The translations under genes were made by a program, and so were the position numbers. Shown one piece after another: positions 50,546-59,267 of a stretch of DNA of 64,000 bases. Under the pieces are notes generated by a model, which saw only the letters and a list, made by a program, of their open reading frames with translations, had not been told where the DNA came from and ran no database searches. Each line of letters starts with the position of its first letter. Position 1 is the stretch's first letter. This DNA comes from Leptolinea sp. UBA4782. GTDB taxonomy: Bacteria > Chloroflexota > Anaerolineae > Anaerolineales > Anaerolineaceae. The stretch lies in contig DHHC01000040.1 of the NCBI GenBank assembly GCA_002403095.1, positions 1 through 64,000 on the forward strand. The letters run 5' to 3'.

Positions 50546-51641
50546 GTATCTGCCGGATCTTGCCTGTCAGGCTGGTATCATAGCCAGCCATTTTTTGGAT
50601 TGTCTTCTTTGCTGATGGGGATTGCAGGTAATTTATAAACACTTGCATCCCCTGGTGGGGTTCCGGTTTATTCAGGAAGACAAGGTCGTATTGTTCCAGC
50701 GTAGTGAACTCAAAATTTAGGTCAAAGGCTTGGGCTGCTGCCTCTAATCCCAATGTCGCATCCGCTTTTTTCTCAGCTACTCTCTGCGCTGCTTCCGAAT
50801 GGGTCCAGACAACATTTTCATACCCGTGAATGTTTTTCCCATCCAGCCCGATTTCTGCAAGTTTGGAGTCCAGCCAAACGCGTGTGCCGGAACCTTCCTG
50901 GCGGTTAACAAACATTATATCGTCCCGGGCAAGGTCGTTAATTCCGTTGAATAACTTAGGATTACCAGGGCTTGTAATCCATCCTACCCGGCGCTGCGCC
51001 AGGGTGACTGCGGTAGTTGCGGTGCTGAATATCTTCTTTATGAAGGGATCATTGTAGGTGTCTGACTTGGCGTCCCATAAATGGCAGCCTGCCAGCTCTG
51101 CTTTTCCTTCTGAGAGGGCAATCAATCCGCCCAGGCTGCCGGAAAAAGACAGGTTCAACGAATATTCCGGATGAAGCTCATCAAAATTTGCGGCAACCAT
51201 CACCAAAGCCAGGTCATGGCTTCCGCTAAAGGAGATCTTTTGCGAGACCTCAGCCCGCTTGTTTATGGCTTCTTCTGCCTGGCGCCAGTGATCCATAGCC
51301 AGCTGGAGGGCGTTTTGGATCTCGTTTTTATCATAGCCTGTCATAAAAGATTCGATCAGGAACGATTCTGCTTTATGTACCAGGGAGACTGTCCTCAGAG
51401 TGGAAGATTGACTGTTCGGAAGGGAAGCTGCCACCCTTGTCCCCTGGCCGTGCATGCTCGTTACCAGCCCTTCGTTTGCCAGCTGTTGGTATGCGCGTTG
51501 GACAGTACCCACCGTGCAATTCCAACGTTCTGCCAGCTCTCGCATAGGAGGTAATTTTTCGCCAGGATTCAACTCACCCCTGAAGATGCGGAGACGGAAA
51601 TGTTCAGCTATTTGCTGGTAAAGCTCGTGTTTGGCCATCAT
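50541..51641 (-). CDS. GntR-type regulator fused to a periplasmic-binding-like domain
   Basis: 366 residues. An N-terminal GntR winged helix-turn-helix (about 1-75: LYQQIAEHFRLRIFRGELNPGEKLPPMRELAERW in part, CTVGTVQRAYQQL) is joined by a helical linker to a substrate-binding-like domain (about 130-345: ISFSGSHDLALVMVAANFDELHPEYSL in part, SGSLGGLIALSEGKAELAGCHLWD, FVNRQEGSGTRVWLDSKL, HSEAAQRVAEKKADATLG). The latter resembles molybdate/tungstate-binding proteins and MoeA-neighbourhood regulators (PBP_like, PF12727 type). A one-component sensor for molybdate or a related oxyanion is likely; the actual ligand is unknown. It is last in a five-gene operon starting at ftcD and lies six bases after a membrane-protein gene. 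Confidence 0.87.
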   Translation of the reverse strand: MMAKHELYQQIAEHFRLRIFRGELNPGEKLPPMRELAERWNCTVGTVQRAYQQLANEGLVTSMHGQGTRVAASLPNSQSSTLRTVSLVHKAESFLIESFMTGYDKNEIQNALQLAMDHWRQAEEAINKRAEVSQKISFSGSHDLALVMVAANFDELHPEYSLNLSFSGSLGGLIALSEGKAELAGCHLWDAKSDTYNDPFIKKIFSTATTAVTLAQRRVGWITSPGNPKLFNGINDLARDDIMFVNRQEGSGTRVWLDSKLAEIGLDGKNIHGYENVVWTHSEAAQRVAEKKADATLGLEAAAQAFDLNFEFTTLEQYDLVFLNKPEPHQGMQVFINYLQSPSAKKTIQKMAGYDTSLTGKIRQIQ

Positions 51642-51647
51642 TAATGC

Positions 51648-52748
51648 CTATATTGTAGCAGAATCCCCCCTGAGGTATTTGCGTTGATAGGCAATCAGGG
51701 TGAATAACAGGAAAAACTGAACTGCTGCGTTAAATATAGTTGAGAATTGATCAAAGTAAAACAAAAGCAGATTGGAAACCGTTATGCTTATCAATAGAGT
51801 CCAAAATGCTACATAAGCGGCGATGCGGTCTTTCTTCAAAAGCAGGATAATTGCTGCCAGTATGATTAGAATTCCGAGTGATAAGCTTAACAAAATCCGC
51901 AGCTGGAACAACGATTGGGTGATCGCTGCATCAATGAGGTTCGCATCTACCATACTTTCAATGATTGACAGCAAGGCTTCTTCATTCCTGCGGTTGAGGA
52001 TCACCTTTAAAGGTGACAGGAGCGACCAAATACCCCAGGCAATCCAGGCTGCTGCAAGGAGAATCCGAGCTCTCTTCCTAGTTAAGGCTTTCAATAGTTT
52101 TTCATTGAAAAAGGATTCGATGCGCTCGATAAAGAGTATCTTACGGGGCGGGTGAGTAAGGTTTTGAGAATTCAACACAGTGGATAATGCAGCGGCCAGC
52201 TGTTTTATGTCTTCATCACCATCTAGTTCCGCAACCGTATCGACTTTCCTCAGCAGCGTTTCTGATTCCTTCGCTGATAAGCTGTGATCCAGGTAATCAT
52301 CCAGGTGGTCGAGAACTTCGTACATTGTTTTGCGGGTATCAGGTTTCTTCCGCTTCTGGGCAATCATCAGCACTATGATTGTTAATAAGAAGAAGGAGTA
52401 AATAATTGGAGCTGCCGCCGGGTAGAAGTAATCATTTGTTTGGGTAATGAATTTCCCTACTTCATCGATGAAAAAACCAATCCCAATCCCGCTCATAATC
52501 GCGGCAAGGGTTTGAATCCAGCGATTTCCGTATAACATCAGTAGCAATAACGCAGCAAACATCAAAAGGCCGCCCCACAAAATGTGGGATATGTGCAGTT
52601 CGTCGTTGCCGATTTGGGGATAGCCAGTCAGATAAAGGAAAGCGCGGGTAAAGGTTACGCTGGCTGCAAAACTGACCAGCATGAGAATTGTATTGATCTC
52701 AGCATCCACATGAAAAACGAGGTTACGGTTTTGTACCAGCTTTTTCAT
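51648..52748 (-). CDS. Multi-pass membrane protein, unknown
   Basis: 366 residues from the ATG at 52748. The longer in-frame start at 52919 would overlap dcd by 161 bases and add a soluble, Lys/Arg-rich tail read from within it, so I discard it. About nine hydrophobic segments are visible. The first four are packed between residues 17 and 150. A charged cytosolic loop around 150-230 contains DHLDDYLDHSLSAKESETLLRKVD (in part). Four to five more follow toward the C terminus. No family motif recognised. It lies between dcd and the GntR-PBP gene, ten and six bases away, so it is co-transcribed with both; this adjacency does not reveal a role. Confidence 0.75.
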   Translation of the reverse strand: MKKLVQNRNLVFHVDAEINTILMLVSFAASVTFTRAFLYLTGYPQIGNDELHISHILWGGLLMFAALLLLMLYGNRWIQTLAAIMSGIGIGFFIDEVGKFITQTNDYFYPAAAPIIYSFFLLTIIVLMIAQKRKKPDTRKTMYEVLDHLDDYLDHSLSAKESETLLRKVDTVAELDGDEDIKQLAAALSTVLNSQNLTHPPRKILFIERIESFFNEKLLKALTRKRARILLAAAWIAWGIWSLLSPLKVILNRRNEEALLSIIESMVDANLIDAAITQSLFQLRILLSLSLGILIILAAIILLLKKDRIAAYVAFWTLLISITVSNLLLFYFDQFSTIFNAAVQFFLLFTLIAYQRKYLRGDSATI

Positions 52749-52758
52749 CACAAACCAT

Positions 52759-53313
52759 TTAGAGCTTTGGCAACCCGATCGTTTTTTGTTTCTGGTACTT
52801 TCCTTTTTTATCAGCATATGAAACTGAGCAGGCATCATCTGCTTCGAAGAATAGTACCTGGGCCAATCCCTCGCCAGCATATACTTTAGCCGGGAAAGGG
52901 GTGGTATTTGATATTTCAACCGTCACATACCCTTCCCATTCCGGTTCAAATGGGGTGATATTTACCAGGATACCGCAGCGAGCGTAAGTACTTTTCCCGA
53001 AGCAGATGGTTAGTACAGTCCTGGGAATGCGGAAATACTCAACCGACCTACCCAATACAAATGAGTTGGGAGGAATGATACAGATATCGCCTTTGAAATC
53101 TTGCATAGCGCTGGTGTCGAAATTCTTTGGATCGATGGTGCTGTTGGAATAACCGGTAAAAACTTTGAATTCATCAGAGATACGGAAATCATACCCGTAG
53201 GATGACACCCCATAGGAAATCACCCCTTCACGAACCTGGTTTTCAACAAATGGGTCGATCATTCCATGTTCCAGAGCCATTTTCTTTATCCAATGGTCAG
53301 GTTTCAAGCCCAT
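52759..53313 (-). CDS. dcd: dCTP deaminase
   Basis: 184 residues, the length of the E. coli-type trimeric enzyme. It deaminates dCTP to dUTP, which a dUTPase then converts to dUMP for dTMP synthesis. Motifs: SYGYDFRIS, IPPNSFVLGRSVEYFRIP (in part), the active-site segment GKSTYARCGI, and the catalytic Glu in EPEWEGYVTVEISN. A bifunctional DCD-DUT is less likely because the C-terminal segment is not extended, but that is a soft judgement. Eleven bases separate it from the M23 gene before it. Confidence 0.95.
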   Translation of the reverse strand: MGLKPDHWIKKMALEHGMIDPFVENQVREGVISYGVSSYGYDFRISDEFKVFTGYSNSTIDPKNFDTSAMQDFKGDICIIPPNSFVLGRSVEYFRIPRTVLTICFGKSTYARCGILVNITPFEPEWEGYVTVEISNTTPFPAKVYAGEGLAQVLFFEADDACSVSYADKKGKYQKQKTIGLPKL

Positions 53314-53324
53314 TTCTTCATCCT

Positions 53325-54329
53325 TTACATATCTATGGAAGCCAGGGTAAACTTGCCAGATTCCACCCTGGCATTTGTTCTGTAAAACTTCCCATATTTT
53401 TCAAAAATGATCTCATATTCTGCGGGTGCAATCGCACCAAACAAGGCAATCTCATGGATTGGGTCGGTGGAGGGGATGCCTTTCGCATACGTTTCGCCGT
53501 AATTCGCTGCCCTGCTTTTTTCCGGAGATGCACCAACAGGGCGGGCGATAATCAGGAGTGAATCGATTGGGATATTGTTCGGGTTGTTAACTTTCACTGC
53601 CAAAATGCCGGTTTGGAGGTTGCTGCCGTTAATAACCGGCTTCAACCATATTTCGGGATTGCTGGTCGAATTATAGTCCATGCTTCCGAGCCGGACTTCA
53701 AAATGAAGGTGGCTTCCAATGGCTGCACCAGTCGCGCCTACCAGCCCAACCTGGTCGCCTTTTTTTACACTTTCCCCAACCTCTACAGTTACTGCAGAAA
53801 GGTGGGCATAAAGGGTATACAAGGGCTGCTCCAGTCCAGGCAGTTCGTGGCGAATTATCACCAGGTTGCCGTAGAATTTTTCGTAGGGATGGTAATGAGT
53901 CACATCGTCATTGCCTGCCACGACAACAATTCCTTCGGCGGCAGCCAGTACAGGGGTACCGCCCGGGTTGCTTACATCCATGCCAAGATGCGCTTCCCTT
54001 TGACCCATCTGGGTTGTCCCGTACCGGTAGGTTACATCTGCAATCTGGTTCATGTCTGCGGGTAAAGGTGATTCCAGTAATGCCGGGGCATCATAAATGC
54101 AGTAACTCTCTTCACATAGTACAGCATCGAAAAGTGATTGATTTTCCGGTTCTATTGTTTCCGCAGTAACAGTCTCTGTGGGTAATTGAGGGGTGGCTGC
54201 TTCGATTGTGGCTACCCCTTTAATCGTGTCCGTTGAAAATGCTGCCTGGCCGCCTGATAGTTGGGCGCTGCAGCTGCTGAGGATCAAACTTAACAGTAAT
54301 AATGGGCTGTAGTGTTTTAAGGACTGCAT
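53325..54329 (-). CDS. M23-family metallopeptidase lipoprotein
   Basis: 334 residues. The lipobox ILSSC gives Cys20. A spacer with Thr/Glu-rich sequence leads to a lysostaphin/LytM-type domain (about 100-230). Metal ligands: EAHLGMDVS (His, Asp) and GSHLHFEVR (HxH), with an intervening TLYAHLSAV strand and GDQVGLVGATGAA loop, all canonical. It should cut peptide cross-links in peptidoglycan at the cell surface. The last 90 residues form a beta-rich domain of unknown role. One base overlap with ftcD upstream. Confidence 0.92.
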   Translation of the reverse strand: MQSLKHYSPLLLLSLILSSCSAQLSGGQAAFSTDTIKGVATIEAATPQLPTETVTAETIEPENQSLFDAVLCEESYCIYDAPALLESPLPADMNQIADVTYRYGTTQMGQREAHLGMDVSNPGGTPVLAAAEGIVVVAGNDDVTHYHPYEKFYGNLVIIRHELPGLEQPLYTLYAHLSAVTVEVGESVKKGDQVGLVGATGAAIGSHLHFEVRLGSMDYNSTSNPEIWLKPVINGSNLQTGILAVKVNNPNNIPIDSLLIIARPVGASPEKSRAANYGETYAKGIPSTDPIHEIALFGAIAPAEYEIIFEKYGKFYRTNARVESGKFTLASIDM

Positions 54330-55882
54330 CAGAATGGTGTTATCCCTCCACGTTCCTGGAGCAGCTTGCGGATTGTGTCACGGAGCTGGCTGGCAGAAGC
54401 CTCAAGCTCTCCCAGTTCTCCTAATATCCGCTTCGCTTCTGGTTCTTCAGCATAAGTGAGCAAGTTGATCTTGACATTCATCCCGGCGCCGGAAAAAGAT
54501 GCCAGGCTGAGCATTGCAGCGCTTCCGCCATCGGAAATCGCATTCAAGTTGCCTTTTTCTATTGCCTGCCTGGCAAGATCCAGCGTTTCATAACTTAGGT
54601 TTGCCACTTTCAATGGAACTTCTGCGGCATGGACCGATGCATTTCTTAAAGCTTCATCGCGTGCTTTTTGTTCCTCGGGGGTATTCTTCGGCAGCCTGGT
54701 GGCATGCAAAATGTCTTCGAAAGATTGAGCATCCTCTTCAACAGCCCGGGTTAATGCAGATTTGAGCTCCTCTGCTCTTTCAATCAAGTGCCACATTTCC
54801 TGTTCAACGGCTGCATACTTCTTTTTCCCCACTGTAAGTCGGCCAACCATCGCAACCAGCCCAGCTGCCAGGGCGCCGGTGTGGGCAGATGCTGAACCGC
54901 CGCCGGGGGTGGGAGTACCTGCTGCAACCTGGTCGATAAACGACCATTCGGCTGGTTCCTTTGCCAGCGGGGCGGTAGAAGAATTCAACACTTCGTATAG
55001 TTTTCTTTCGAGGATCTGTTCCCGGTCAAATTGGTCAAGATGCAGGTACCAGACTGCTGCATCTACCAGCGCTTCTTCGGGAGTAAGGCCGACCAACTCC
55101 GTTGAAAGGATGGAGGTACCGTACCTTTTCGCCTCATTGCGGACGGTTTCGACAACTGTGGCAATGGATGACTGGTGAAAATTGGTCAGGTTCATCGAAA
55201 CTTGGGCTTTGCGGTTAACCAGTACCCCCATTGCTTTGACATAGCGAAAACCTCCGGATGAGTTCCGGACGGTCTTGGCGATGCGTTGGGCTATGGTAAC
55301 ATCATCGGTGTTAAGGTAAACATTGAAAGCAAGCAGCGGTTGGCGTGCGCCGATAACAGTTGCCCCGGCTCCCTTTAATTTCGGGGGACCAAAATCCGGG
55401 TAGCGAGCAGGATTGGTACCTATTTCAGATTTCAGGCCTTCGTACTGCCCGAGGCGGATATTCTCCAGGTTTTGCCTCTCTGGCAGGGTGGCTGCTTCTT
55501 CATACAGGTAAACAGGTATACCCAATTCACTGCCAACCCGTTTTCCTAACCGGCGAGCCATTTCCACACATTCTGCCAGGGTAACATCGCTGATTGGAAC
55601 AAAAGGAACCACATCTGTGGCGCCGATCCGGGGGTGTTCTCCCCGGTGGACTTCCAGGTCGATCAATTCGGCCGCAGTAGATATAGCCTGGTAAGCAGCT
55701 TCTTCTACAGCCTGCGGTTCGCCAATGTATGTTACAACCGTCCGGTTGTGGTCCATATCAGAATGCCGGTCAAGGATGGTAATGCCTGCCACACTCTGGA
55801 TAGCTGTAATGATCTTTTCAACCACTTCAGGTCGGCGTGCTTCAGAGAAATTGGGAATACATTCAACCAGTTTGTTGGCCAT
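54329..55882 (-). CDS. ftcD: Bifunctional glutamate formimidoyltransferase / formimidoyl-THF cyclodeaminase
   Basis: 517 residues. The N-terminal formiminotransferase part (about 1-300) moves the formimino group from formiminoglutamate (from histidine breakdown) to THF. The C-terminal cyclodeaminase part (about 320-517) closes it to 5,10-methenyl-THF and releases ammonia. Landmarks: LVECIPNFSE, EVHRGEHPRIGATDVVPF with the catalytic His, PVYLYEEAA, GAGATVIGARQPLLAFNVYL (in part), then AAGTPTPGGGSASAHTGAL and NAISDGGSAAMLS. Histidine-degradation genes hutH/hutU/hutI are not nearby, so it may serve purine-derived formiminoglycine in some relatives. First gene of a five-gene minus operon. Confidence 0.93.
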   Translation of the reverse strand: MANKLVECIPNFSEARRPEVVEKIITAIQSVAGITILDRHSDMDHNRTVVTYIGEPQAVEEAAYQAISTAAELIDLEVHRGEHPRIGATDVVPFVPISDVTLAECVEMARRLGKRVGSELGIPVYLYEEAATLPERQNLENIRLGQYEGLKSEIGTNPARYPDFGPPKLKGAGATVIGARQPLLAFNVYLNTDDVTIAQRIAKTVRNSSGGFRYVKAMGVLVNRKAQVSMNLTNFHQSSIATVVETVRNEAKRYGTSILSTELVGLTPEEALVDAAVWYLHLDQFDREQILERKLYEVLNSSTAPLAKEPAEWSFIDQVAAGTPTPGGGSASAHTGALAAGLVAMVGRLTVGKKKYAAVEQEMWHLIERAEELKSALTRAVEEDAQSFEDILHATRLPKNTPEEQKARDEALRNASVHAAEVPLKVANLSYETLDLARQAIEKGNLNAISDGGSAAMLSLASFSGAGMNVKINLLTYAEEPEAKRILGELGELEASASQLRDTIRKLLQERGGITPF

Positions 55883-55935
55883 GAAATACCTCGTTTGTTG
55901 TGATGGTTAATTATAACGCAGCCAACTCCTGCCAA

Positions 55936-55964
55936 TTGAAAAGCATTCAAAACTCCTGTAAAAT
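55936..55964 (+). promoter_or_regulatory. Promoter of yedK
   Basis: TTGAAA (55936-55941), a 17-base spacer and TAAAAT (55959-55964), with a start near 55971, then AGAGG before the ATG at 55983. Confidence 0.65.
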
Positions 55965-55982
55965 TACATCAAAGAGGTTCTT

Positions 55983-56594
55983 ATGTGTGGACAATTCTCG
56001 CTGGATTTGGATGCTTTTACCCTGAAGGATGAGTTTGACCTGGTCACGCTGCCTGAAATGTGGGAAGCGCATCCTCATATATTCCCTTTACAGGAAGTAG
56101 CAACGATCAAAACACCAAATTCCAGCGAAGTGACAATGATGAGATGGGGGCTGATCCCTTACTGGGCAAAGGATATGGAGATCGGCAGACGTACTTTTAA
56201 TGCACGCTCTGAAACTCTGCTTGAAAAACCTTCCTTTAAGAAACCATTTCAAAGGCAGCGCTGCCTGATCCCTGCATCGGGTTTCTATGAATGGCAAAAA
56301 GGTGCCGGCGCAGGCGGAAAAGCGTTACCCGTACACATTCAGCTTAAATCAGGTCAGCCGTTTGCATTTGCTGGACTGTGGGACCTGTGGAATAAGATGG
56401 AAAAACCTGTATTATCCTGCACGATTGTTACTTGCCCGGCCAACGATTTGATCTCCGGGTTTCACGACAGGATGCCGGTGATCCTGCCGAAAGCCAACTA
56501 CCGCGAGTGGCTTTTAAGTGCCGACCTGAATGCACTGCGAGAGATGTTAAAACCGTACCCGGGCGAATTGATGCAGCTTTCAGTTGCCGGCTGA
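55983..56594 (+). CDS. yedK: SRAP (YedK/HMCES) abasic-site DNA-protein crosslink protein
   Basis: 203 residues. It forms a stable thiazolidine crosslink with abasic sites in single-stranded DNA through Cys2, which shields the lesion. The N terminus MCGQFSL places Cys2 after the initiator Met, which is removed. Other conserved segments are MRWGLIPYWAKD, FNARSETLLEKPSF, RCLIPASGFYEW and FHDRMPVIL with the active-site His. Preceded by its own promoter; the following feature is tRNA-His. No LexA box noticed. Confidence 0.95.
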   Translation: MCGQFSLDLDAFTLKDEFDLVTLPEMWEAHPHIFPLQEVATIKTPNSSEVTMMRWGLIPYWAKDMEIGRRTFNARSETLLEKPSFKKPFQRQRCLIPASGFYEWQKGAGAGGKALPVHIQLKSGQPFAFAGLWDLWNKMEKPVLSCTIVTCPANDLISGFHDRMPVILPKANYREWLLSADLNALREMLKPYPGELMQLSVAG

Positions 56595-56629
56595 CCTGTT
56601 CCCTTCACTCTGGTGTAAAGGTGAAATTC

Positions 56630-56658
56630 TTGCAGTCCCCCAATGGGTATGATACAAT
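56630..56658 (+). promoter_or_regulatory. Promoter of tRNA-His
   Basis: TTGCAG (56630-56635), a 17-base spacer and TACAAT (56653-56658). The start is expected near 56665, five bases before the G-1 of the tRNA. Confidence 0.65.
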
Positions 56659-56669
56659 TTGCAGACTAC

Positions 56670-56742
56670 GGTGGCTGTAGCTCAATGGCAGAGCACTTGA
56701 CTGTGGATCAAGGGGTTGTGGGTTCGACCCCCATCAGCCACC
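56670..56742 (+). tRNA. tRNA-His (anticodon GUG)
   Basis: 73 bases including the G at -1 (56670) that faces C73 (56742), diagnostic of tRNA-His. Acceptor GTGGCTG pairs with CAGCCAC. The anticodon stem CTTGA/TCAAG holds the loop CTGTGGA with anticodon GTG. T arm GGTTCGACC. CCA is not encoded. Confidence 0.95.
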
Positions 56743-56746
56743 CAGG

Positions 56747-56775
56747 AAATCGTCTCTTTTGAGACGATTTTTATT
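56747..56775 (+). terminator. Terminator after tRNA-His
   Basis: A 10-base-pair stem AAATCGTCTC / GAGACGATTT with a TTTT loop (56747-56756 with 56761-56770), followed by TTATTT. Confidence 0.8.
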
Positions 56776-56870
56776 TAATTCCATATTCACCGATGAATGC
56801 CTTATGAGAATATGCGATAATAGGATTATTCTATAACAAGTTAACGGCTGACCATGAAAAGGAGTGTTGT

Positions 56871-57716
56871 ATGGAAATTATTCTTGCAACCGAACGAGCT
56901 TTTCATTTTCTTCCCCAGTTCACCATTGAGGTAGCAAAAGATCGAGTAGAGCAAAAGAAAGCCAGCCTGATTTCGGGTACATTGGGTGCGTTTCTTACGC
57001 GTCCAAAACCTGAGGATATCCAATTGGTCTCCATTGAAAACCGGCTGGAAGCATTTTGGCTGATGGATGTCTTTTTGCATACCCGGTATGAGCGTAAACG
57101 GGCTTACACCGTACCTGTTCACGGCGCAGAGGTTAAATCTGTAACTTTGCTGGAGGTTGATGTCCCGGTTACCTCAGACCAGAAAGGCAATTCCAGCCTG
57201 CTCCTGGATGGTGTGGAGCATTGCTTAGAAGATCGCCGTTATCATTACACGTTCGATGGCGAGGGGACAATGAAAGACCTGGTTAAGTACCAGCAGTTTC
57301 CCAGATCGGAGATTGTGAACCTGGATGGATTTTCCCCGGATGGAACTGTGATCGTTCCTCCCAAAGCCAGCGCAAGCACAGTTGTTCGTAAAGTTCTCTC
57401 CGAGATAATCAAGCCTGTCCAGGCTGAGGTGATCCTGGAAGAGCAGGTTCAGATCGAAGTGCTGGATATTTACTTTCGGCCGGTATATGCCCTTGAATAT
57501 CACTGGAATACAAAGAACAAGCAGTCGATCGTGGAATTTGACGCATTGACTGGAGAGATGGCAGGAGGAGGAGAACAGCTATCCAGCCAGGTGAAAGGGA
57601 TGTTATCCCGTGACTTGCTCTTCGATGTTACCGCAGATGCAGCTGGAATCCTGGTGCCCGGCGGCAGTATCGCTGTCAAACTGGTGAAAGCAGCCATTGA
57701 TAAAGGGAAAAAGTAA
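56871..57716 (+). CDS. Uncharacterised cytosolic protein
   Basis: 281 residues with AAGGAG seven bases before the ATG. No signal peptide or membrane segment. The protein is mixed alpha/beta, rich in Val, Glu and Lys. The middle part FSPDGTVIVPPKASASTVVRKVLSEII is followed by a PepSY-like beta patch reading DIYFRPVYALEYHWNTKN, ending FDALTGEM. I see no catalytic motif, cysteine pair or helix-turn-helix. The C terminus has a Gly-rich turn (AAGILVPGGSIAVKLVKA) next to a short amphipathic helix. A GATAAT extended -10 (TGCGATAAT, 56813-56821) may drive it. Function unknown. Confidence 0.72.
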   Translation: MEIILATERAFHFLPQFTIEVAKDRVEQKKASLISGTLGAFLTRPKPEDIQLVSIENRLEAFWLMDVFLHTRYERKRAYTVPVHGAEVKSVTLLEVDVPVTSDQKGNSSLLLDGVEHCLEDRRYHYTFDGEGTMKDLVKYQQFPRSEIVNLDGFSPDGTVIVPPKASASTVVRKVLSEIIKPVQAEVILEEQVQIEVLDIYFRPVYALEYHWNTKNKQSIVEFDALTGEMAGGGEQLSSQVKGMLSRDLLFDVTADAAGILVPGGSIAVKLVKAAIDKGKK

Positions 57717-57740
57717 GCGCATATTAACAATTCCCGGCAG

Positions 57741-58196
57741 TTATTCAGGCTTTTGGCTTGTTTTCATGAACAAGGGAATCTCTTCTGTAATGTCAAATGC
57801 CGCCCAGCTTACTTCAGGGTAGACCAGGTTTTTATCTTCAGCATCAATCCTGACAGGTAGCTCAATACCAGTTTGCAGTTTGTCCAAGCTCATCCAGTTA
57901 ATAATCCAGGGAACTTCAGTAATATAATGTGTCAATCCCCCGGGGTAGACATCCAGTTCCAGCTTTACTTTAATCATTCCATCGCCATACCTGGAAACAC
58001 CGGTTGTTTGTGCAGTTCTGCAAAAGGCATACCCGGTCCTGGCAATTTTAAAGCGTGACAGAAAAACTGCTTCAACTGCTTTATCTCTCCTTCGAAACCG
58101 GTAGAATTCGCGAATGTTATTGAAGTAAAGGTAAATGACCACGATTCCCACTGCCGAAAAGGCAACAATCAGGCTGATTTTCTGGTACATTTCCAT
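57741..58196 (-). CDS. Small single-pass membrane protein, unknown
   Basis: 151 residues from the ATG at 58196. The longer in-frame start at 58307 runs back over the end of the degV reading frame and adds a charged tail, so the shorter form is likelier. A single membrane helix (about residues 6-28, ISLIVAFSAVGIVVIYLYF) is followed by a basic patch (FYRFRRRDK) and a beta-rich domain resembling DUF3592-type modules (VKLELDVYPGG, LPVRIDAEDKNLVYPE). The domain is probably cytosolic. It starts 61 bases after the broken degV gene. Confidence 0.65.
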   Translation of the reverse strand: MEMYQKISLIVAFSAVGIVVIYLYFNNIREFYRFRRRDKAVEAVFLSRFKIARTGYAFCRTAQTTGVSRYGDGMIKVKLELDVYPGGLTHYITEVPWIINWMSLDKLQTGIELPVRIDAEDKNLVYPEVSWAAFDITEEIPLFMKTSQKPE

Positions 58197-58257
58197 ACCA
58201 CCATCATACGAATATGGATCAGCTGAGTCAAGTCTATGTATTGCTTTTCTTAAATGG

Positions 58258-59098
58258 TCATGAAATGAAAAAACTGACCGCCAGAATTCCGGGTCCGCCA
58301 TGCACAATCAATGCTGAAGAAACGCCATAAATGGGGATTGACGAGAGTGAAAGTCTGCTGGACAAATTTTCGGAGAGCCACTGTGCATCCTGTTCAGCTT
58401 CGCATTGCATGATACACAGGTGAGAGTCTTCATCCGGCGGACACTCGGCTGCTGCCAGGCTTAGCAGCCGAGCAAGAGCTTTTTTATGAGACCTGACAAG
58501 CTGGTATGGCTCGATCCGGTTTTGCCCCATAGTCAATATTGGTTTTACCTGCAACAGGCTGCCCATCACAGCTTGCGCGCCGCCAATTCTCCCGCCATTG
58601 TGCAGGTATTCCAGACTTTTCAGGACCAGGTATGCCCGAAACCGGCGCTTAAGGTCTTCCAGCTTGGTAATTATCTCTTCAACCGGTTTTCCTTCATTTG
58701 CCCAGCGGGCAGCCTGGATCGCCATGGTTGCCATTGGGGCTGCAATGATCCCTGTATCAAAAACCCTGATATCTGAATTAGGAAAATCCTTCATCGCTGT
58801 CTTGATACTGTTGATTGTTCCACTCAAAGCATGTGAAAGCCCAACAACCAGCACAGTATCATCATTTGAGGTTTTTTTCAGAGAATACCGGGTAGTATAA
58901 AGAAGGGGGTGGAGCTGCGGTGTGGGGCAGGTGACCATCCTTTTTCATTCTCGCTACAATTTCAATGGGAGAAATCTCAAAATCATCGCGGTATGACCGA
59001 TCATCAATGATGATATACTGCGGAATGACAGTCATATTCAGCTGGGAGGAAATCGCTGCTGGGATTCCTGCAAGGGTGTCTGTATCAATGTGGATCAT
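58258..59098 (-). pseudogene. DegV-family fatty-acid-binding protein, frameshifted
   Basis: The two reading frames make one DegV protein of about 280 residues. The N-terminal 78 residues (MIHIDTDTLAGIPA, MTVIPQYIIIDDRSYRDDFEIS, LPHTAAPPPS) are in the frame that ends at 58862. The rest (DDTVLVVGLSHALSGT, RIGGAQAVMGSLLQVKPIL, YGVSSALIVHGGPG) is in another frame down to 58258. The break lies at a run of seven A on the minus strand (plus 58872-58878). Removing one A joins EK to TSNDDTVLVV and restores the expected family sequence. DegV proteins bind fatty acids, and FakB uses them in fatty-acid kinase. It could be a sequencing artefact, a phase-variable tract or a true pseudogene. Confidence 0.88.
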
Positions 59099-59194
59099 AT
59101 CGTTTTCCGTCTGTTAAGGCAAAGTATAAAAGAAAGAGTGATTGCCTGCAAATACCCAGCTAAGTAGCTCCAAATCCAGGTGAAAAGCTCCCTA

Positions 59195-59203
59195 TGGTAT
59201 AAT
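59195..59203 (+). promoter_or_regulatory. Extended -10 promoter of the mre cluster
   Basis: TGGTATAAT at 59195-59203, a perfect extended -10. No strong -35. The expected start is about 59210, with the TTG start codon at 59268. Confidence 0.6.
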
Positions 59204-59267
59204 TTTTCTAGTTTTTCGGGGCAGCCAATGGGCATTTTTACGTTTACACTAATTTTGGGAGAGTAAT

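Noticed and set aside
52749..52919. N-terminal extension of the membrane protein at 51648-52748
   Set aside because: The extension lies inside dcd, is soluble and basic, and is not needed; the ATG at 52748 gives a normal membrane protein.
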